Source: Candidatus Woesearchaeota archaeon (GTDB taxonomy: Archaea; Nanobdellota; Nanobdellia; Woesearchaeales; ARS49). From it: a stretch of DNA of 5,177 nt. The stretch lies in the NCBI GenBank assembly GCA_016203425.1, contig JACQMU010000050.1, forward strand, positions 1 to 5,177. The letters are read 5' to 3'. The notes beneath the pieces are model-generated. The model saw only the letters and a program-made list of their open reading frames with translations. It made no database searches and had not been told where the DNA came from. Numbering within the stretch: the stretch's first letter is position 1; each line of letters starts with the position of its first letter. This document shows positions 4,172 through 5,177 of the stretch, one piece after another. The position numbers were made by a program, and so were the translations under genes.

Positions 4172-4886
4172 TTGTTATACAATATCAGAAATCGGGCCTG
4201 CACGAAACGATGAAGAGTTTTCACATTACGATAAAGATACACAAGAAGATAGCCTTATTGTAGACCTTGATAAAAAAATTTTTATCATCGCAGACGGTTT
4301 ATCAAGTGTCAACAAAAAGAGAGGCAAAGGAAAGCTCGCAAGCGAATCTGCTGTAAAAGCAGCATACGATTTTCTTGCGCGCATGGATCCTTTCAAACGC
4401 CTTAATTTCAAAACAGTCAGAAGAGCATTTAATGAAACAAATAATGCAGTTATCAAACAAACAGAAGGATTTGGTGGAACAACACTTGACATTGTTATTG
4501 TTGGCTGCGACCACGCAATTTTTGGCCATGCGGGAGACGCAAGAATTTATCATGCGACAACAACAAAAGCACGTTCAAAAGAAAGAATGGTTAAACAACT
4601 TACAAAAGACCACGGCGATTTCACAGGACAGGACAATTTCATGGGCATCCAAAATTATAACGTTGATACAGGAATAGTCCATCTCAAAGACAACGATCTC
4701 TTGGCGCTCTGCACAGACGGTGTTCACAAATTTGTTAACCGCGATAGGTTTCAAAAAATGCTTGCCAGCATGTATACACCAGAATTCATCGGGCAACAGC
4801 TTGCAAAATCAATTCAAGAAGAAATGACTGCTTGGGAACGAGAAACTGATAATTTCTCACTCATTGTTTATAGACACCACACATAG
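4164..4886 (+). CDS. PP2C-family Ser/Thr protein phosphatase
   Basis: A 240-residue single-domain PP2C (PPM) phosphatase, which removes phosphate from Ser/Thr using two metal ions; the length equals the bacterial-type catalytic core with nothing added. Motifs in order: SEIGPAR (8-14), QED (27-29, for the usual NED), IIADG (41-45, D44), the Ala/Ser helix, GGTTL (104-108), FGHAGDARIY (120-129), LLALCTDGVHKF (179-190, D185) and DNFSLIVY (229-236, D229). All four metal-binding Asp positions (29, 44, 185, 229) are kept, so it should be active. Oddities are ADGLSS in place of ADGxGG, and about 12 extra residues between the R14 and QED motifs. The start ATG overlaps the kinase stop (ATGACTAA, 4164-4171) and no good SD is seen, so translation is coupled to the kinase. 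It probably reverses the kinase's action, if the kinase modifies proteins. Confidence 0.92.
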   Translation: MTNCYTISEIGPARNDEEFSHYDKDTQEDSLIVDLDKKIFIIADGLSSVNKKRGKGKLASESAVKAAYDFLARMDPFKRLNFKTVRRAFNETNNAVIKQTEGFGGTTLDIVIVGCDHAIFGHAGDARIYHATTTKARSKERMVKQLTKDHGDFTGQDNFMGIQNYNVDTGIVHLKDNDLLALCTDGVHKFVNRDRFQKMLASMYTPEFIGQQLAKSIQEEMTAWERETDNFSLIVYRHHT

Positions 4887-4890
4887 AAAG

Positions 4891-4899
4891 TATTAAAAA
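4891..4899 (+). promoter_or_regulatory. Possible TATA box for the DUF378 gene
   Basis: TATTAAAAA lies 48 bp before the ATG at 4939, which would start transcription near 4920 with a leader of about 20 nt including the SD. No terminator is seen after the phosphatase gene, so read-through from the upstream operon remains possible. Confidence 0.35.
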
Positions 4900-4927
4900 C
4901 ACTAATTTCTTGCCTATACATATCAAA

Positions 4928-4935
4928 GAGGTGAT
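4928..4935 (+). promoter_or_regulatory. Ribosome binding site of the DUF378 gene
   Basis: GAGGTGAT ends three bases before the ATG at 4939. It is a near-full match to the archaeal anti-SD and the same site used by the 59-residue gene, and it fixes the start. Confidence 0.75.
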
Positions 4936-4938
4936 ATT

Positions 4939-5157
4939 ATGGCAAAAGCAAAAAAGGTTTCGTGTGAAAACTGGCTCTGCTGGCTAACAAAATTATTATT
5001 AATTGTCGGAGGACTCAACTGGGGACTCATCGGAGCATTCAAGTACAACTTGGTTGACGCATTATTAGGCATGGGGAGCACACCAGCACGCGCAGTCTAT
5101 ATATTAGTAGGCATTGCAGCACTACACAAATTATGGTGGTTTGCACAAAAGAAATAA
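4939..5157 (+). CDS. DUF378-family small membrane protein
   Basis: A 72-residue membrane protein of the DUF378 (YuzA-like) family, which is widespread in bacteria and archaea and has no established function. The family signature GGLNWGLIGAF (24-34) is clear, then the short hydrophilic-to-hydrophobic loop (NLVDALLG, 37-44) and the second segment ARAVYILVGIAAL (50-62). Two transmembrane helices are expected at about residues 14-34 and 50-68. The N-terminus is basic (MAKAKK) and the C-terminus ends in KK, so by the positive-inside rule both ends should be cytoplasmic. Cys9 and Cys14 before the first helix are not a general feature I recall for the family. A strong SD supports the start. It lies 52 bp after the phosphatase gene on the same strand and may be its own transcription unit, so a functional link to the kinase-phosphatase module is not implied. 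Confidence 0.9.
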   Translation: MAKAKKVSCENWLCWLTKLLLIVGGLNWGLIGAFKYNLVDALLGMGSTPARAVYILVGIAALHKLWWFAQKK

Positions 5158-5174
5158 TTTTTTTATTTCTTTTT
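5147..5174 (+). terminator. AT-rich hairpin with oligo-T runs
   Basis: An 11-bp perfect inverted repeat (AAAAGAAATAA at 5147-5157, TTATTTCTTTT at 5163-5173) flanks a T5 loop. The plus strand gives T7 (5158-5164) and then T5 (5170-5174), the oligo-T signal that stops archaeal RNA polymerase. The left arm covers the last codons and the TAA stop of the DUF378 gene. The symmetry means the minus strand has a matching but weaker T run, so it may also stop a gene arriving from the right. Confidence 0.6.
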
Positions 5175-5177
5175 CAA

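Noticed and set aside
4939..5157. DUF378 protein as the membrane arm of the kinase-phosphatase system
   Set aside because: It belongs to a widespread stand-alone family, is separated by 52 bp with its own SD and perhaps promoter, so adjacency alone is not enough.
1..5177. CRISPR array, tRNA, rRNA or insertion sequence
   Set aside because: No regularly spaced repeats, tRNA T-loop/acceptor pattern, rRNA-like sequence, transposase reading frame or paired terminal repeats were seen on either strand.

Overview
The window looks archaeal. It encodes an archaeal/eukaryotic-type ribosomal protein L10e (uL16). Two genes have a TATA-like box about 25 bp upstream of the start codon and no Shine-Dalgarno (SD) sequence, the arrangement of leaderless archaeal transcripts. 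Downstream genes in the operons carry SD sequences of the GAGGTGA type. The low G+C and the style of the L10e protein suggest a small-genome (DPANN-like, perhaps woesearchaeal) lineage, but that placement is an inference from memory of the family and not from a comparison.

Layout. Positions 1-81 hold at most the last few codons of an upstream gene and a promoter. A plus-strand gene for an unrecognised 132-residue protein (82-480) converges on a minus-strand operon. Read right to left, that operon is rpl10e (1542-976), a 59-residue unknown protein (958-779) and a 93-residue unknown protein (771-490), tightly spaced and translationally coupled. A 183-bp divergent promoter region (1543-1725) follows, with TATA boxes facing both ways and an operator-like inverted repeat plus a 10-bp-phased direct repeat next to the rightward promoter.

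The rightward operon is the notable part. It encodes a 476-residue modular protein with two divergent internal repeats, long Ser/Thr/Pro-rich linkers and a C-terminal winged-helix-like domain (1726-3156). One base later begins a 337-residue protein with the motif layout of a PI3/4-kinase-like or HipA-like kinase (3158-4171). Overlapping it by 8 bp is a 240-residue PP2C-type Ser/Thr phosphatase (4164-4886). The first two proteins share an N-terminal helical motif and a 16-nt identical linker segment, so they probably have partly common ancestry or dock on the same partner. My reading is a self-contained reversible phosphorylation switch: kinase and phosphatase act in opposition, and the modular protein is a candidate substrate, scaffold or transcriptional output. 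A small DUF378 membrane protein (4939-5157) follows with its own SD and perhaps its own promoter, and the window ends in an AT-rich hairpin/oligo-T terminator.

No tRNA, rRNA, CRISPR array, transposase or insertion-sequence end was seen.
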